Shown: positions 5,126-5,382 of the stretch, piece by piece | How positions within the stretch are numbered: the stretch's first letter is position 1 | Layout of the letters: the number at the start of each line of letters is the position of its first letter | Source of the DNA: B16-G9 sp964400655 | GTDB taxonomy: Bacteria; Bacteroidota; Bacteroidia; Bacteroidales; F082 | DNA: 5,382 bases | Assembly (NCBI GenBank): GCA_964400655.1 | Contig: CAYNVN010000161.1 | Span: forward strand, 1 to 5,382 | Direction of reading: 5' to 3' | Notes under the pieces: model-generated | The model's input: only the letters and a program-made list of their open reading frames with translations | Told to the model about the DNA's origin: nothing | The model's database searches: none | Position numbers and translations under genes: made by a program

Positions 5126-5212
5126 CCCGCCCGTACCGAACGGTACGTTCGGGCGGGTCTCGGTCGTTCCTCCCTCGAAATGACGAAGAAGAACCTGGTC
5201 GTCGAAATGACG
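5126..5212 (-). repeat. Palindromic GTCAT module, outer copy
   Basis: It contains the 29-base block 5126-5154, identical to 408-436 and including the CGTACCG/CGGTACG palindrome. An arm at 5159-5185 follows; its reverse complement matches 316-342 with one mismatch. A further GTCATTTCGACGACC-type end lies at 5197-5212, so the outer arm is partly doubled. The outer arm can pair with 4955-4981 over the whole right element, in the way 316-342 pairs with 441-467. Confidence 0.65.
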
Positions 5213-5220
5213 GGGTGATT

Positions 5221-5288
5221 TAAATGAACGACGTAGCATTAACTACAAGTACTCCAAACTTTAGTGCACTCTAGGCACTCCAAATTTC
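5221..5288 (-). repeat. Inverted, diverged relative of direct repeats A/B
   Basis: On the minus strand this reads TTTGGAGTGCCTAGAGTGC, then a TTTGGAGTACTTG word, AGTTAAT, and CTACGTCGTTCATTTA. These are the words of copies A and B (GTGTGGAGTGCCTA, GTACTTGA, AGTTAAA, CTACGWCGTTCATT) in a different order. As at 307-316, the CGTTCATT end is followed directly by the GTCATTTCGA module. Confidence 0.65.
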
Positions 5289-5308
5289 AGGTATTCAAAA
5301 AATTTACT

Positions 5309-5382
5309 TTACGGTTTTTGCAAGCCGCTTCTTTTTAACAAAGGTTTTATCGAAGGTTTATGACCTCTGAAAGCCCGGTAAA
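5309..5382 (-). CDS. Possible 3' end of an unidentified minus-strand gene
   Basis: The only frame open from the right edge on the minus strand gives 23 residues ending HKPSIKPLLKRSGLQKP, then TAA at 5309-5311. The peptide is rich in Lys, Arg and Pro and does not look like the repeat-derived peptides of the array. The array stops near 5300, which fits a gene end here. The fragment is too short to identify. The alternative is a plus-strand start at 5360 (ATG ACC TCT) running out of the window. Confidence 0.3.
   Translation of the reverse strand, partial: YRAFRGHKPSIKPLLKRSGLQKP

Larger units (their letters stand above)
4842..5308. repeat. Gene-free right repeat array (overview)
   Basis: No credible gene was found here. 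Beyond the rfaE2 stop come an octad tract (4863-4900), a TGCT heptad tract (4906-4933), the conserved block 4941-4954, and palindromic GTCAT modules between 4955 and 5212. A tract of AGT-containing words (5221-5288) ends the array. The content mirrors the left array at 1-614, reading inward from both ends. An open frame at 4917-5099 is translated repeat and is not called. No conventional hairpin-plus-T terminator is seen, and the first palindromic arm at 4955 may serve this role. Confidence 0.85.

Noticed and set aside
1..5300. Composite transposon bounded by the inverted arrays
   Set aside because: No transposase or integrase lies between them, the enclosed genes are ordinary chromosomal housekeeping genes, and the arrays have ragged modular ends with no visible target duplication.

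Overview
The window looks like chromosomal DNA of a Bacteroidota bacterium, probably a free-living Bacteroidales/Marinilabiliales-type organism. This rests on TAnnTTTG-type -7 promoter boxes, A-rich leaders mostly without Shine-Dalgarno sequences, moderately AT-rich genes, and pantothenate and heptose genes of the form usual in that phylum. The genus cannot be fixed from sequence alone.

Layout. Positions 1-614 hold no credible gene and are packed with non-coding repeats: a nearly identical tandem pair, GC-rich hairpins, a long imperfect palindrome and tracts of degenerate 7-bp words. Positions 615-1445 (minus) encode an unrecognised multi-pass membrane protein. A compact divergent promoter region lies at about 1486-1521. 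A five-gene co-directional block then runs to 4841 (plus): an exported thioredoxin-fold protein with a CGDS active site, panC, panD, a TIGR00374/UPF0104-type integral membrane protein, and rfaE2 (heptose-1-phosphate adenylyltransferase). Spacing is tight: 2 bp between the thioredoxin gene and panC, 31 bp from panC to panD with a possible internal promoter, 3 bp from panD to the membrane gene, and an 8-bp overlap with rfaE2. Positions 4842-5308 are again repeats, and the last 74 bases may be the 3' end of a minus-strand gene.

How the genes work together. panC and panD supply pantothenate for coenzyme A: PanD makes beta-alanine and PanC joins it to pantoate. RfaE2 makes ADP-heptose for the lipopolysaccharide inner core. 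The membrane protein belongs to a family linked to lipid or polyprenyl-linked glycan handling, so the last two genes may form an envelope pair translated together.

The coding part is housekeeping; no defence, mobile or biosynthetic system is visible. The unusual part is the pair of repeat arrays. They contain the same modules in mirror orientation, so each module has the same polarity relative to the gene whose 3' end it follows. Many of the modules are built from short words of period 7 or 8.
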